A stretch of DNA of 64,000 nt from Tissierella praeacuta DSM 18095 (GCF_900128955.1 NZ_FQTY01000003.1:1-64000), one strand, 5' to 3'; positions 10,525-19,671 are shown, counted from the first letter of the stretch. Notes: a model not told the origin generated them from the sequence alone. Program-made: numbers and translations.

Positions 10525-11775
10525 GTGCAAGCAAGAGTTAGTAGAAAAAGAAAAGGCTATATTGAAGCAAAGCTCGTAAGTATACTTGAGAAATCCCCCA
10601 TTGAAACTGACTCATCTTGTCCTCATTTTGGATTTTGTGGTGGATGCACTTATCAGTCCTTATCCTATGAAAATGAATTAAAATTAAAGGAAAATCAAGT
10701 AAGAGAATTGTTTGAACAAGAGGATCTAGATTTTAATTTTTTAGGTATAGAGAAAAGTCCTGTAGTAAATGGATATAGAAACAAAATGGAGTATACCTTT
10801 GGAGATGAAAAAAAAGATGGACCATTAGCATTAGGACTTCATCGTAAAGGTAGATTTTATGAAGTAGTTAATGTAGGAAATTGTAATATAGTAGACAGTG
10901 ATTTTACTAAAATACTTGCCGATGTTTTGAATTACTTTCAAGAATTAAATACTACTTATTATAATAAAAGGTCACATACAGGATTTTTAAGACATCTAGT
11001 AGTTAGAAAAGCATTATCTACAGGAGAAATACTTGTAAATTTAGTGACTTCTAGTCAAGGAGAGTTGGATAAAGAAGGATTTCTTCATAGATTAAATAGT
11101 CTCAGGGTTATGGGAAAAATAACAGGAATACTTCATACTACTAATGATAGTTTGTCTGATGTAGTAAAGGCAGATAAACTTGAGCTATTATATGGTAAGG
11201 ATTATATTGTTGAAGAAATGCTAGGATTAAGATTTAAAATATCACCCTTCTCTTTCTTTCAAACTAATACATTTGGTGCTGAAAAATTATATACAATGGT
11301 AAGAGAGTTTGCAGGAGATATAAATGATAAGGTGGTATTTGACTTATATTCAGGTACTGGTACAATTGCTCAAATAATGGCACCTGTAGCTAAAAAGGTA
11401 ATAGGTATTGAAATAGTAGAAGAAGCAGTTGAGAAGGCTCGTGAAAATGCAAAGTTAAATAATCTAAATAATGTAGAATTTATAGCTGGAGATGTGCTAA
11501 AGGCTGTAGATGATTTAAAAGAGAAACCAGATTTAATAGTTATAGATCCACCAAGAGATGGAATTCATTCAAAGGCTATAAATAAGATTATAGACTTTAA
11601 TCCAAAGGTATTTGTATATGTATCTTGTAATCCTATTACTTTAGTAAGGGACTTGAAAGTATTCATTGAAAGAGGATATAAAATAGAGAAGGTAAAATGT
11701 ATGGATCAGTTTCCTAGGACTCCTCACGTTGAGAGTATAATTCTGATGACGTATTGTGGTTCAGAGGAGAAATAA
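10525..11775 (+). CDS. rlmCD: 23S rRNA (uracil-5-)-methyltransferase, RlmCD/RumA type, 5' interrupted
   Basis: The remaining 416 residues hold the iron-sulphur cysteines (SCPHFGFCGGC), the SAM-binding motif VVFDLYSGTGTIAQ, DPPRDGIHSKA and the catalytic Cys motif YVSCNPITLVRDL. The enzyme makes 5-methyluridine in 23S rRNA. The natural start is probably ATG 10405 with its strong Shine-Dalgarno, but a TGA at codon 16 breaks the N-terminal TRAM domain. The GTG at 10525 has no good ribosome site, so a functional product is doubtful. The last codons, encoding HVESIILMTYCG, recur in dispersed repeats elsewhere in the window. Confidence 0.87.
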   Translation: MQARVSRKRKGYIEAKLVSILEKSPIETDSSCPHFGFCGGCTYQSLSYENELKLKENQVRELFEQEDLDFNFLGIEKSPVVNGYRNKMEYTFGDEKKDGPLALGLHRKGRFYEVVNVGNCNIVDSDFTKILADVLNYFQELNTTYYNKRSHTGFLRHLVVRKALSTGEILVNLVTSSQGELDKEGFLHRLNSLRVMGKITGILHTTNDSLSDVVKADKLELLYGKDYIVEEMLGLRFKISPFSFFQTNTFGAEKLYTMVREFAGDINDKVVFDLYSGTGTIAQIMAPVAKKVIGIEIVEEAVEKARENAKLNNLNNVEFIAGDVLKAVDDLKEKPDLIVIDPPRDGIHSKAINKIIDFNPKVFVYVSCNPITLVRDLKVFIERGYKIEKVKCMDQFPRTPHVESIILMTYCGSEEK

Positions 11776-11945
11776 TAAGACTTGAGCACAACATATAGTG
11801 GTTGTAGGCTGAAAAAAGGGTCAAAAATCGGCTAAAATATAGATGACATTGGATAATTAGAGTTATGATAGATGGTAATTGGGAAAATTAGGTTGATAAA
11901 TGGATGGATGACTTATATACTATAGATGAACGTAAGTAAATTATT
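11719..11945 (+). repeat. Dispersed repeat A, overlapping the 3' end of rlmCD
   Basis: From the coding tail of rlmCD through the spacer, the sequence matches copies at 18.1-18.6, 23.3-23.6 and (partly) 40.3 kb. Shared blocks are TTCTGATGACGTATTGTGGT, ACAACATATAGTGGTT, GGTCAAAAATCGGC, GATGACATTGGATAATTAG and a closing TATACTATAGATGAA. This copy lacks the second arm of the internal hairpin seen in copy B. Confidence 0.75.
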
Positions 11946-11965
11946 GTCTATAAGGAGATTTTAAA

Positions 11966-12466
11966 ATGGAGTTATTTGCTAAACTTGGGGTAGCTGGAAT
12001 AATAGAGAAAAATGTTGATGGAATAGATTACATATTAACTCAAGATAGGTGCAAGGATGAAGCTATATTGGAGTATGGACTATTACAAATTCCTGCTGGA
12101 AAAATAAGAGAATTTGAGAATGTTTTCGATTGTTTGAGAAGAGAGATTTGGGAAGAAACTGGATTAAAGGTTACAAATATTAAAGGTGAGAATGAAGTAA
12201 TAGTTTTTGAATCTAATGGATATAAAGTGCTAAACTATACTCCGTTTTCTTGTAGCCAAAATATTCAAGGAAAATATCCAATAATGGTGCAAACATTTAT
12301 ATGTAGGGCTGATGGAGAATTATTAAACAAGAGTAATGAAACGAAAAATATTAGATGGATATCATTAATAGAACTAAAGGAATTATTAGAAGGTGATAAG
12401 AGTTTATTTTATCCAATGCACGTTTCTACTTTAGAAAAATATTTAAAAATGAAATTAAAATATTAA
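11966..12466 (+). CDS. Nudix hydrolase
   Basis: This 166-residue protein has a complete Nudix box, G-x5-E-x7-REIWEETGL, beginning at GKIREFE near residue 49; the glutamates bind the catalytic metal. Such enzymes hydrolyse nucleoside diphosphates linked to another moiety, and the layout resembles ADP-ribose pyrophosphatases, but the substrate is not evident. ATG 11966 follows AAGGAG at good spacing. It is monocistronic and followed by a terminator at 12564. Confidence 0.88.
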   Translation: MELFAKLGVAGIIEKNVDGIDYILTQDRCKDEAILEYGLLQIPAGKIREFENVFDCLRREIWEETGLKVTNIKGENEVIVFESNGYKVLNYTPFSCSQNIQGKYPIMVQTFICRADGELLNKSNETKNIRWISLIELKELLEGDKSLFYPMHVSTLEKYLKMKLKY

Positions 12467-12563
12467 TAGTTCACGTAATTTATATATTGCGATCTAAGTA
12501 TTATTTATAATCAAATATATAAATAGGAAGTTGTAGGGAAGATTATTTATATAACCTCTATTA

Positions 12564-12594
12564 TAGCTGTCTGCATTTGTGGACAGCTATTTTC
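12564..12594 (+). terminator. Intrinsic terminator downstream of the Nudix gene
   Basis: TAGCTGTC (12564-12571) pairs with GACAGCTA (12582-12589), followed by TTTTC. Confidence 0.8.
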
Positions 12595-12677
12595 AAAAGC
12601 CAAATAAAAATATTTGAAAAGTTTTGTAAGATTTCTATATATGCGAAGTCTTATAAGTGAAAGGAGGTGGTAGAGTA

Positions 12678-13181
12678 ATGGAGTTTGAACAGATATACAA
12701 TACTTACTTTAACCATGTATACTTATATATCAGAAAGTTATCAGGTAATGAACATATCGCCGAGGAGATAACAAGCGAAACATTCTTTAAAGCAATGCAA
12801 TCCATTGATAGCTTTAGAGGAGATTGCGATTTACGTGTGTGGTTGTGCCAAATAGCAAAAAATTGTTATTATTCCCATCTAAAAAAGCAAAAAAATATTA
12901 GCAAAATTGAAGGAGTGGAAGTAGAAGATTTAGTAGACCTCAATTCATTGATTGATGAAAAAATCATTACCCACGAACAAACAGTACAAATTCAAAAGGT
13001 ATTGCATACTATCCCAGAACCTTATAAAGAAGTATTTATGTGGAGAGTTTTTGCAGACTTGAGTTTCAAGCAAATTGGTCAAATATTCAATAAGACCGAT
13101 AATTGGGCTTGCGTTACCTACCACAGAGCTAAAAATCAAATATTAAAACGAATGGAGGAACAAAACAATGAAAAATCGTGA
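12678..13181 (+). CDS. ECF-type RNA polymerase sigma factor
   Basis: This 167-residue sigma-70 family protein has region 2 near residues 5-70 (YNTYFNHVYLYIRKLSGNEH, AEEITSETFFKAM) and region 4 near 115-160 (EPYKEVFMWRVFADLSFKQI). The start chosen is ATG 12678, 8 bases after AAGGAGGT; a GTG at 12657 would extend it by 7 residues but precedes that site. The stop overlaps the next gene, a membrane protein with a zinc-finger anti-sigma motif, so they form a sigma/anti-sigma pair that probably answers an envelope signal. Confidence 0.9.
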   Translation: MEFEQIYNTYFNHVYLYIRKLSGNEHIAEEITSETFFKAMQSIDSFRGDCDLRVWLCQIAKNCYYSHLKKQKNISKIEGVEVEDLVDLNSLIDEKIITHEQTVQIQKVLHTIPEPYKEVFMWRVFADLSFKQIGQIFNKTDNWACVTYHRAKNQILKRMEEQNNEKS

Positions 13182-14055
13182 GTGTAGTATTGTTCGTGAT
13201 ATATTACCTTTGTATGTTGAAAATGTTATCAGTGACGATACAAAACAATTTGTAGATGAGCATTTAAGTCATTGTGCTGAGTGCAAAAATGAATTGGAAC
13301 TATCACAAACAGATATACCTGTTAAAAAAATTTGTTCGGAAAAGGATAGCGGTGTTGAAGTGATAAAAAAAATAGGATTTGATATAAAGAAAAAACGAGT
13401 ATTTACAGGTATTCTTTCAGCAGTTATTTCAGCCATCGTTGTAATATTATCATTTGCATATTTAACAGCACCTGAATATCTACCTTATGATGAATCATTT
13501 GATATTATTTCTGTAAAGGATAATAATGGCTGTGTAACGCTTTCTTTTACAGGTGAATATGAGATTTATCAAAGTGAGCAAGGTGTATATGATATTAGTA
13601 TCTATAATACAATCTGGAACAAACTCTTTAATATCGAGAAAAAGCAAGATATAACGGTAAATCCAAACGGAGAAACAGTTAATACTATTTATTATGTGTC
13701 TAATGGTGGGCAAGAAAATAAAGTAATCTATGGAAGAAATCCAATTAATAATGGAGGAGTTATGACCTTACCTCGATTGTTTTTGAATTATTATTTTGTC
13801 ACTGCCATTTTGTTTGCACTTGTTTTGGCAATACTTGTTGTAATATTCAGAAAGAAAGAAAAAGTTAAAGCCATAATAGTAAAAATACTATTTATTCCCA
13901 TTTCTTATATTGTAAGTCATATTATGATTAAAGGATGGAATGCCACTTCATATTCAGCAACTCGTGATTTTTATTTGATTTTGCTTTTAGTAATACCTAT
14001 TTATTCTCTATTTTATATTTTGTATAAAAAGAAACATTCGAAATTTAGGCACTAA
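13168..14055 (+). CDS. Zinc-finger anti-sigma factor, membrane-anchored
   Basis: This 295-residue protein has an N-terminal anti-sigma zinc motif (DEHLSHCAECKNEL, of the H-x3-C-x2-C class) within residues 1-60. A membrane helix sits at about 80-102, followed by an extracytoplasmic segment and further helices at about 210-230, 240-258 and 268-285. It overlaps the sigma gene by 14 bases, which implies translational coupling. The cytoplasmic domain should hold the sigma factor until a signal arrives. The identity of the signal is unknown. Confidence 0.85.
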   Translation: MKNRECSIVRDILPLYVENVISDDTKQFVDEHLSHCAECKNELELSQTDIPVKKICSEKDSGVEVIKKIGFDIKKKRVFTGILSAVISAIVVILSFAYLTAPEYLPYDESFDIISVKDNNGCVTLSFTGEYEIYQSEQGVYDISIYNTIWNKLFNIEKKQDITVNPNGETVNTIYYVSNGGQENKVIYGRNPINNGGVMTLPRLFLNYYFVTAILFALVLAILVVIFRKKEKVKAIIVKILFIPISYIVSHIMIKGWNATSYSATRDFYLILLLVIPIYSLFYILYKKKHSKFRH

Positions 14056-14196
14056 CTATTATGAGCATAACACGTATTTCACAAATTCTAATTTGTAGCC
14101 GCAAATAATTACTTAAAAAATGTAACTATAAATGCACTAAGATGTAAAAATCTGGTGCTTTTATTTTATATAATCCAAAACTAAATAAAGAAACCC

Positions 14197-14252
14197 AAAG
14201 AGGCGAAGTCTTCGGTCAACTTATAATCGATAGTCTTCGCCTCTTTTTTATT
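14197..14252 (+). terminator. Terminator-like hairpin at the head of repeat family 2, copy 1
   Basis: AAAGAGGCGAAG (14197-14208) pairs with CTTCGCCTCTTT (14235-14246) and runs into T residues. Hairpins of different sequence sit at the equivalent place in copies at 22.1 and 26.7 kb, so this may be a conserved leader attenuator as well as an end of transcription. Confidence 0.8.
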
Positions 14253-14285
14253 TAAAAAACTAATAGGAAGAAAGGAATGAGATCA

Positions 14286-14423
14286 ATGTCAAAATTATTT
14301 ATGTATGGAACAGGCTTAGAAGGAATAGAGCAATTAATGGTCATGGTTCCAAATTTCCAGCTAAGAAGAAGTGGGACAGTCATCAATAATTATTTTAATT
14401 GCCAAGGAGGCGATGTAAGCTAA
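14286..14423 (+). pseudogene. Short ORF of repeat family 2 (MSKLFMYG), frameshifted from the next ORF
   Basis: This 45-codon ORF begins MSKLFMYGTGLEGIEQ and ends YFNCQGGDVS at a stop. Related sequence continues in another frame into the ORF at 14399, as comparison with the copy at 22.1 kb shows. It therefore looks like the first part of one gene broken by a frameshift near 14410. Its function is unknown. The start has only a weak ribosome site (GGAATGAGATCA). The block recurs at 22.15 and 26.76 kb. Confidence 0.6.
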
Positions 14424-14968
14424 GTATGATTAATGTTGATAATAGTTGTAGGAACTGTGGATATAATGATTGGAATTTCAAAGTCAATGCAGATAAGAAA
14501 AGATACAAGGATTTAGTAATGGATTGCTCTGGTAGAATAAATAACAATTTTTTAAGAGATAGATTAAAGGAACTTAGTAAAAGTTTTAAAGGAGAAGTAT
14601 TTTTAAATTACCAGCACAAGGAAAGGTTCTATAATTTCCTCCAAGAGGAAGGCTGTGGGATAGATGATACATCATCAAGATTTCTTGCTATTCTTTTTCT
14701 TTTATCTGCTGATAAAAACCTATGGAGAAACTCAGAAGAAATACTAAAGAATAATAAAGTTGATTTTAGAAGTATTTGTCTTAAAGATATAGATACAAAT
14801 TCCTATGCCCTATACCAAACTGCAAGGACTCTATCAACTGGCAAGGAGTGCATAAAAACAAATGAACTTGCAGACAAGGATTTAATTGAAGATATAAGTT
14901 TTAAAGCAATTATTAACTCTGCCTTAATTAATAGATATGGTGCAGAGTTATTTTTAATTACTAAATAG
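14399..14968 (+). CDS. Uncharacterised protein, likely mobile-element cargo (DUF6075-like)
   Basis: This 189-residue ORF begins with a TTG; an ATG at 14426 is another option. Residues 18-35 hold a C-x2-C pair (SCRNCGYNDW). The remainder (about 75-189) resembles the helical DUF6075-type protein found in clostridial conjugative elements (FLNYQHKERFYNFL, FLAILFLLSADKNLW). It is probably the 3' part of a frameshifted gene that began at 14286. An ArdA-like remnant directly downstream supports an origin in an integrative element. The family call is tentative. Confidence 0.5.
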   Translation: MPRRRCKLSMINVDNSCRNCGYNDWNFKVNADKKRYKDLVMDCSGRINNNFLRDRLKELSKSFKGEVFLNYQHKERFYNFLQEEGCGIDDTSSRFLAILFLLSADKNLWRNSEEILKNNKVDFRSICLKDIDTNSYALYQTARTLSTGKECIKTNELADKDLIEDISFKAIINSALINRYGAELFLITK

Positions 14969-14987
14969 GAATGGAATATAGAATAGA

Positions 14988-15424
14988 TTGGAGGAAGAAG
15001 AACTAGGAAAAGTATGTGAGGAGTTAGGAATAGAAATGACAATAGATTCAAACTGCCATATAGAAGATGCTAGGGATGAAAGGTTTTTAAATATTATAGC
15101 TGATGAAGATGTAAATATAGATGATTTAAATTATTTAATGAAAAGGTTTGATGGTTTTAGTCCAAGAGAAATAGAAAAGTTTTATGCAGTGGCCTTTTGA
15201 TAAGCTAGGCAAGGATCTATATCTAACTGAAAAAATGGCAATAGCAACTAGGGAATTAGATGACTAGATGGGCAATACTATGCACTGGATGTAATTAGAA
15301 ACAATAAAATTGCTAGGGTAACTCCCCATGGTGTCTTATATAAAAATTCAAATGATCCAATACAAGTTTATAATGGAAAACAATTCCCACCATATGGCTG
15401 GAAAGAATCTATTGTTATTATTTG
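14988..15424 (+). pseudogene. ArdA-like antirestriction protein remnant
   Basis: The first part (14988-15200, TTG start) ends in DGFSPREIEKFYAVAF, a motif typical of ArdA-like proteins of conjugative transposons. The homology resumes in other frames from about 15201 (KLGKDLYLTEKMAIATRELD) to about 15424, passing through the typical VTPHGVLYKNSN and YNGKQFPPYGW blocks. A frameshift, stops and a probable internal deletion make it non-functional. ArdA proteins mimic DNA to block restriction enzymes. Bases 15425-15538 show nothing else recognisable. Confidence 0.65.
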
Positions 15425-15538
15425 AATTAATAGTAAAGGGTTTTTAAAAGGATAGAATTTCTGAGATAGTTATATTATTATAGAATATAGCAGTACTAGT
15501 GAAAAGGGAATATATTTTAGTATAGAGGAGCTGAGATA

Positions 15539-17176
15539 ATGTGGAAACATTTATTTCAAGATCACATATTAGGAAGAGGGTTAGATTATTTTATTTGTAA
15601 TCTTGTTACAAATGTATATGTTAAAGACAATATAATAGAAGCTACTGTATATGGAACTGAAGAATATAAAGTTGAGATTGTGAAAAAGAATGATGAAATA
15701 ATAGAATTAAGTTGCAACTGTCCATATGCAGATGGTGGAAATAATTGCAAGCATATGGCTGCAGTATTATTTTATTTAGAGGATAAAGAGAGAGTCTTAA
15801 AAATAGAAGATATAGAAACAAGCATCACTAAATTAGTAAAAGAAGCTGACTCTGTTCTAGTTGAAGATTTTTTGATCGATATTCTGAAAAATGATGAAAA
15901 ATTATTAAATAGGTTTAAAAGTAGATTGCAATGTGATATTTCACCCGCAGATATGAAGCGTTATAAAAATCAAGTAAATAGTATTTTTAAGAGATATGCA
16001 GGACATCATGATTTTGTTGATTATAAAAATGCCTGGGGCTTCATATCAGAACTTGAAGAGATTCTAGATAATGATATACAAGCAATGGTAGATAATAATC
16101 AACTGGAAGAGGCCTTTGAACTTACTAATTATATATTTATTAAAGTAGGAAATCAAGATATGGATGATTCCGATGGAGGAACCGGCCTGGTGGCCAATAG
16201 TTGCTTAGAGATATGGCAAGAAATATTAGATAAGAGTAGTATTGAGCTTAAAAGAAAGATATACAATTGGTTCACTGGGCATTTGAATGGTTCAGTTATA
16301 GATTACATGGAGGATTATATAGAAGAAATTATATTTGATGACTTTAAAGAAGATGAATTTATGGAAGAGAAAATTATTTTTCTGGACAATAAGATAAGAG
16401 AATATAAAAAACAGGAAAATTCATGGTTTAATAGTTATGGACTTGGTGAAATGATCCTACGACGTATAAATATTATGGAGGAAATGGAGGTAAGCCAAAA
16501 TATAATTGAAGATTACTGGAAGGAAAATTTGGAAATTAATGAAGTGAGAAAACATTATATTGATATTTACATAAATAGAAAAGACTATGATATGGCAATT
16601 AAATTACTTAGGGAAGGTAAAGACAAGGAAAAAGATTGGCCAGGAATTGTAACCAATTATAGCTTGAAGCTAAAGGACTTATATAAACAAATTGGAGAAC
16701 AGAAACTTTATGAAGAAGAACTATGGTCATTAGTATTAAACTATAAAGCAGGAGATATGGAATTATATAAAGAATTAAAATCATTTTATACAGATAAAGA
16801 ATGGATGGAAAAGAGGGAAATAGTTTTTAGTAAATTATCCCCTTATAGAGGAATTGATAAACTATATGAACTTGAGGAATTATATGATAGATTAATTAAT
16901 ATAATTATAAATTCTAATGGATTGTATATGCTAATAGAGTATGAAAAAATTTTAAAAGATATTTATCCAAAAGAACTTCTTGATAAATATGAAAATACAG
17001 TAAAAACTATGGCAAGGAATACTTCTGGCAGGGCACACTATAGAGAGATAGTATCTATTTTAAGACGAATGAAGAAATATCCAGAAGGTAAAGAAAAGGT
17101 ATCTGAAATTGTAAGTGATTGGAGATTAAGATATAGGAACAGACCTGCAATGATGGATGAACTAAGTAAATTATAG
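15539..17176 (+). CDS. SWIM zinc-finger domain protein
   Basis: In this 545-residue protein the N-terminal SWIM motif is clear (SCNCPYADGGNNCKHMAAVL, C-x-C-xn-C-x-H) near residues 61-80. The rest is helical and rich in Glu and Lys, resembling the repeats of the large clostridial SWIM proteins. SWIM domains bind DNA or protein and often accompany SNF2 helicases; none is adjacent here. The GAGGAG before ATG 15539 gives a good start. Function beyond zinc-dependent binding is unknown. Confidence 0.87.
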   Translation: MWKHLFQDHILGRGLDYFICNLVTNVYVKDNIIEATVYGTEEYKVEIVKKNDEIIELSCNCPYADGGNNCKHMAAVLFYLEDKERVLKIEDIETSITKLVKEADSVLVEDFLIDILKNDEKLLNRFKSRLQCDISPADMKRYKNQVNSIFKRYAGHHDFVDYKNAWGFISELEEILDNDIQAMVDNNQLEEAFELTNYIFIKVGNQDMDDSDGGTGLVANSCLEIWQEILDKSSIELKRKIYNWFTGHLNGSVIDYMEDYIEEIIFDDFKEDEFMEEKIIFLDNKIREYKKQENSWFNSYGLGEMILRRINIMEEMEVSQNIIEDYWKENLEINEVRKHYIDIYINRKDYDMAIKLLREGKDKEKDWPGIVTNYSLKLKDLYKQIGEQKLYEEELWSLVLNYKAGDMELYKELKSFYTDKEWMEKREIVFSKLSPYRGIDKLYELEELYDRLINIIINSNGLYMLIEYEKILKDIYPKELLDKYENTVKTMARNTSGRAHYREIVSILRRMKKYPEGKEKVSEIVSDWRLRYRNRPAMMDELSKL

Positions 17177-17279
17177 TATACCAAGATTCTTTTATTCTGG
17201 ATAGGCTATACTAAATAGGACAGATTTTCTCTGAATATGATATAATAAGTATAAGAGGCATATAGGTGGGGGAATATAG

Positions 17280-17756
17280 ATGAAAATATATTTTGATATG
17301 AACATATACAATAGGGTGTTTGATGATCAAACACAGATGAGAATAAGATTTGAGTCTATTGCAATAGATATTTTATTTGAACTAATCGAAAAGAAAAAAT
17401 ATGAATTAGTATGGTCCTTTGTTTTGGAATATGAAAATAGTAGAAATCCTTTTATAGAGAGGGAACTTAATATCATATCTATTTCTACCTTGTGTAATGA
17501 GGTAATACAGCCTAATGATAATATTAAATTGATAGCCAAAGATATAGTTATGAAATCAAATACAAAAGATAAAGATGCATTACATCTTGCCTCAGCTGTA
17601 TATGGAGGTTGTAAATATTTTATAACCTGTGATGATAAATTTATAAAGACAGTAGAAAAAAATAGAAATCATTTGAAAGAAACAATCAAAAATATTAAAC
17701 TATATAATCCTATAGATTTTCTTAGAAAGGAGATGGATATTGATGTTATTGAATGA
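17280..17756 (+). CDS. PIN-domain protein, probable ribonuclease toxin
   Basis: This 158-residue protein has PIN-fold acidic positions: D6 in YFDMNIYNR, the Glu in VLEYENSR, D in DKDALHLASAV and D in FITCDDKFI. Such proteins are magnesium-dependent RNases, often toxins. A TATAAT at 17241-17246 probably serves as the -10 element, and GTGGGGG precedes ATG 17280. The following small gene overlaps its end by 14 bases and is its probable partner. Toxin before antitoxin is the reverse of the usual VapBC order. Confidence 0.8.
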   Translation: MKIYFDMNIYNRVFDDQTQMRIRFESIAIDILFELIEKKKYELVWSFVLEYENSRNPFIERELNIISISTLCNEVIQPNDNIKLIAKDIVMKSNTKDKDALHLASAVYGGCKYFITCDDKFIKTVEKNRNHLKETIKNIKLYNPIDFLRKEMDIDVIE

Positions 17757-17964
17757 AAAAAGCAAATTCACAGATAAAGAAATAATAGAAAAAGGTTCTA
17801 GGGCATTAATAAAGGAACTGGGCTACTCTGGATTCTTACGGTTTATACGCCACTCCGAGGGTATAAGCAAAGAAGATTATTTGAAACTAGAAGATGAAAT
17901 ATTTGATGGTATGTCTTTAGATGAAATGTTTGATAATGCAAAGAAACACTGGGAGAATAGATAA
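17743..17964 (+). CDS. Small partner protein of the PIN-domain gene, probable antitoxin
   Basis: This 73-residue, acidic, helical protein contains the conserved-looking stretches GYSGFLRFIRHSEG and SLDEMFDNAKKHWENR. ATG 17743 is chosen because AAAGGAG sits 8-16 bases upstream; a TTG three bases before it is poorer. The overlap with the toxin-like gene implies translational coupling. No DNA-binding motif is obvious, so the role as antitoxin is inferred from size and position only. Confidence 0.65.
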   Translation: MLLNEKSKFTDKEIIEKGSRALIKELGYSGFLRFIRHSEGISKEDYLKLEDEIFDGMSLDEMFDNAKKHWENR

Positions 17965-18040
17965 TAATTAATACGAAAATATTTTGCCGCCTTTGAAAAT
18001 TAAAAGAAAATATGAAGAATAAATAATTTAAATTGCAAAA

Positions 18041-18084
18041 AACAAAGCTCTCAAATATTTATTAATTTGAGAGCTTTGTTTCTT
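18041..18084 (+). terminator. Intrinsic terminator after the PIN toxin-antitoxin pair
   Basis: A perfect 16-bp stem, AACAAAGCTCTCAAAT (18041-18056) with its complement at 18065-18080, runs into TTTCTT. Confidence 0.92.
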
Positions 18085-18139
18085 ACAATATTGATGAAAA
18101 AATTTTAAAAACTAATGATAAATATGTACAAATTAGGAA

Positions 18140-18562
18140 ATACGCCTTTACACCAAGGGGATACTATCTTTTCACGACATCTTTATTATCCTCTCAAGGC
18201 ACGTTGAAGTCGTAACACTGCTTACAAGGAATGAAGTGAATTGTAAGTAGATGTACGCCTCATGCCAGGAATGTCTAAGAAGACGAGCGATAGCGAAGGC
18301 TGATTGGTACATTCTACGGCTGAAGTATCAATTCTGATGACGTATTGTGGTTCTGATAAGAAATAATAAGCTTCCACCATAACATGTAGTGGTTTGGGGA
18401 CGGAATTTGGGTCAAAAATCGGCTAAAAAACACCGATTTTTGACCCTTTTAAATAGGGCGTTTGACAGATGACATTCGATAATTAGAGATATTTAAAGGG
18501 TAAATGATTAAATTCGTTGTTAGAATGGTGGGTAAATCATATACTATATATAAGTCTATTTG
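18140..18562 (+). repeat. Dispersed repeat B, carrying a decayed methyltransferase tail
   Basis: The left part, ACACCAAGGGGATACTATC and on, translates in one frame to LSRHVEVVTLLTRNEV, resembling the C-terminus of RlmCD-type methyltransferases. The right part shares the TTCTGATGACGTATTGTGGT, ATGACATTCGATAATTAG and TATACTATATATAAG blocks with copies A and C. It includes the strong hairpin at 18409-18450. It looks like a non-coding element derived from, or inserted beside, such genes. Confidence 0.75.
18409..18450 (+). terminator. Terminator-like hairpin inside repeat B
   Basis: GGGTCAAAAATCGG (18409-18422) pairs perfectly with CCGATTTTTGACCC (18433-18446) and is followed by TTTT. The corresponding position in copy C is partly conserved, and in copy A the second arm is missing. 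Confidence 0.8.
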
Positions 18563-18803
18563 GAAAAAGAAGTTATCAAGCATTATCATTAAGAATGCCA
18601 TCTTCATTTTATTGTTTATTATTATCTTTATAAAATGGGAAAGCTATTTTTGATATGTTGCTAAGTTCAACACAAAAGTAGTTATATAAAGGATATCCCT
18701 AATAAATAAATGCATATGGTATATTTCTTAAGACATAATATATATGTGGAGGGAGACAATGTTAAAACACCTATCTTTAAAAAAATAGGAGAATTTTGGT
18801 TGC

Positions 18804-19286
18804 TTGTGGACTGTACTATTAGGTTCACTGCTACATTTTACTTTTGAATTATCTGGAGAGTCTAAATTGGTGGCTTTATTTAGTGCGGCAAATGAGAGCA
18901 TATGGGAACATTTGAAATTAGGATACTTTTCATTATTATTTTTTATGAAATTAGAGTATTTTTTCATAGGAAACAATATAAAAAATTTCTTTACGGGGAA
19001 GTTTGTGGGAATAACATCCATGTCTATATTCATTATAATTATATTTTACAGCTATGAGGCTATAACTGGAAGTCATAATCTAATAGTAGATATTGGATCT
19101 TTTGTAATAGGTGCATTAATTTGCCAAGTAATAAGTTATAATATTACGAAAATAAGTATAAGTTTACCTGATAGTCTTGGATTAATGATGCTTATACTTC
19201 TAGGCTTAGGCTTTATGATTTTTACATTTTATCCATTACATATACCATTATTTATGGATTCAAAAGGATTTTATGGTATAAAATGA
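18804..19286 (+). CDS. DUF6512-like membrane protein, interrupted near its start
   Basis: This 160-residue membrane protein has about five hydrophobic segments. The block GSLLHFTFELSGES followed by ANESIWEHLKL is typical of the DUF6512 family, whose function is unknown. The open frame starts at a TTG without a ribosome site. The real start is probably ATG 18759 after GGAGGGAGAC, giving MLKHLSLKK, then TAG at 18786-18788, then the rest in the same frame. The stop likely replaced a Trp codon, so the gene is probably inactive. Confidence 0.7.
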   Translation: MWTVLLGSLLHFTFELSGESKLVALFSAANESIWEHLKLGYFSLLFFMKLEYFFIGNNIKNFFTGKFVGITSMSIFIIIIFYSYEAITGSHNLIVDIGSFVIGALICQVISYNITKISISLPDSLGLMMLILLGLGFMIFTFYPLHIPLFMDSKGFYGIK

Positions 19287-19458
19287 TAATTTTTCTAGAA
19301 TTAAGTTGTGTTAGGTAACTATAATATACAAATGAATTGTAACGATTAAAATATGTATAAAGAATATATTAAAAAGCTTGAATATATAGATGAATACTAT
19401 TGTTCAAGCTTTCAATAATTTATTTTAGTAATAATGTAAGGTAGTAGAGATTTTATTT

Positions 19459-19671
19459 CTATTCTTTTATTACTGGTTTATCCCTATCTCTTTCCATTAA
19501 AAATTTTATACAATATATTCCTGCTAATCCTACTAGGCCATATATAATTCTACTTAGAAATGCATCCTGTCCTCCAAATATTGTGGCTACTAAATCAAAT
19601 TTAAATAATGCAATTAATCCCCAATTTAATGCTCCTATTATTACTAAAATCAAGCTCAATGTATCCATCAA
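19459..19671 (-). CDS. DUF378 family small membrane protein
   Basis: This 70-residue protein begins MMDTLSLILVIIGALNWGLI, the signature of DUF378. Two membrane helices are predicted at about 6-26 and 40-60, and the tail is charged (ERDRDKPVIKE). A strong AAAGGAG precedes the start on the minus strand. The function of the family is unknown. It stands alone and is followed by another small minus-strand gene upstream. Confidence 0.88.
   Translation of the reverse strand: MMDTLSLILVIIGALNWGLIALFKFDLVATIFGGQDAFLSRIIYGLVGLAGIYCIKFLMERDRDKPVIKE

Larger units (their letters stand above)
17965..18758. other. Gap with a terminator and dispersed repeat B; no intact gene
   Basis: Apart from the terminator at 18041 and the repeat described separately, I find no open frame with a ribosome site in these 0.8 kb. 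Bases 18563-18758 hold only A/T-rich sequence. Confidence 0.6.

Noticed and set aside
17965-18040. Possible third gene of the PIN pair
   Set aside because: Only short frames with no ribosome site before the terminator.
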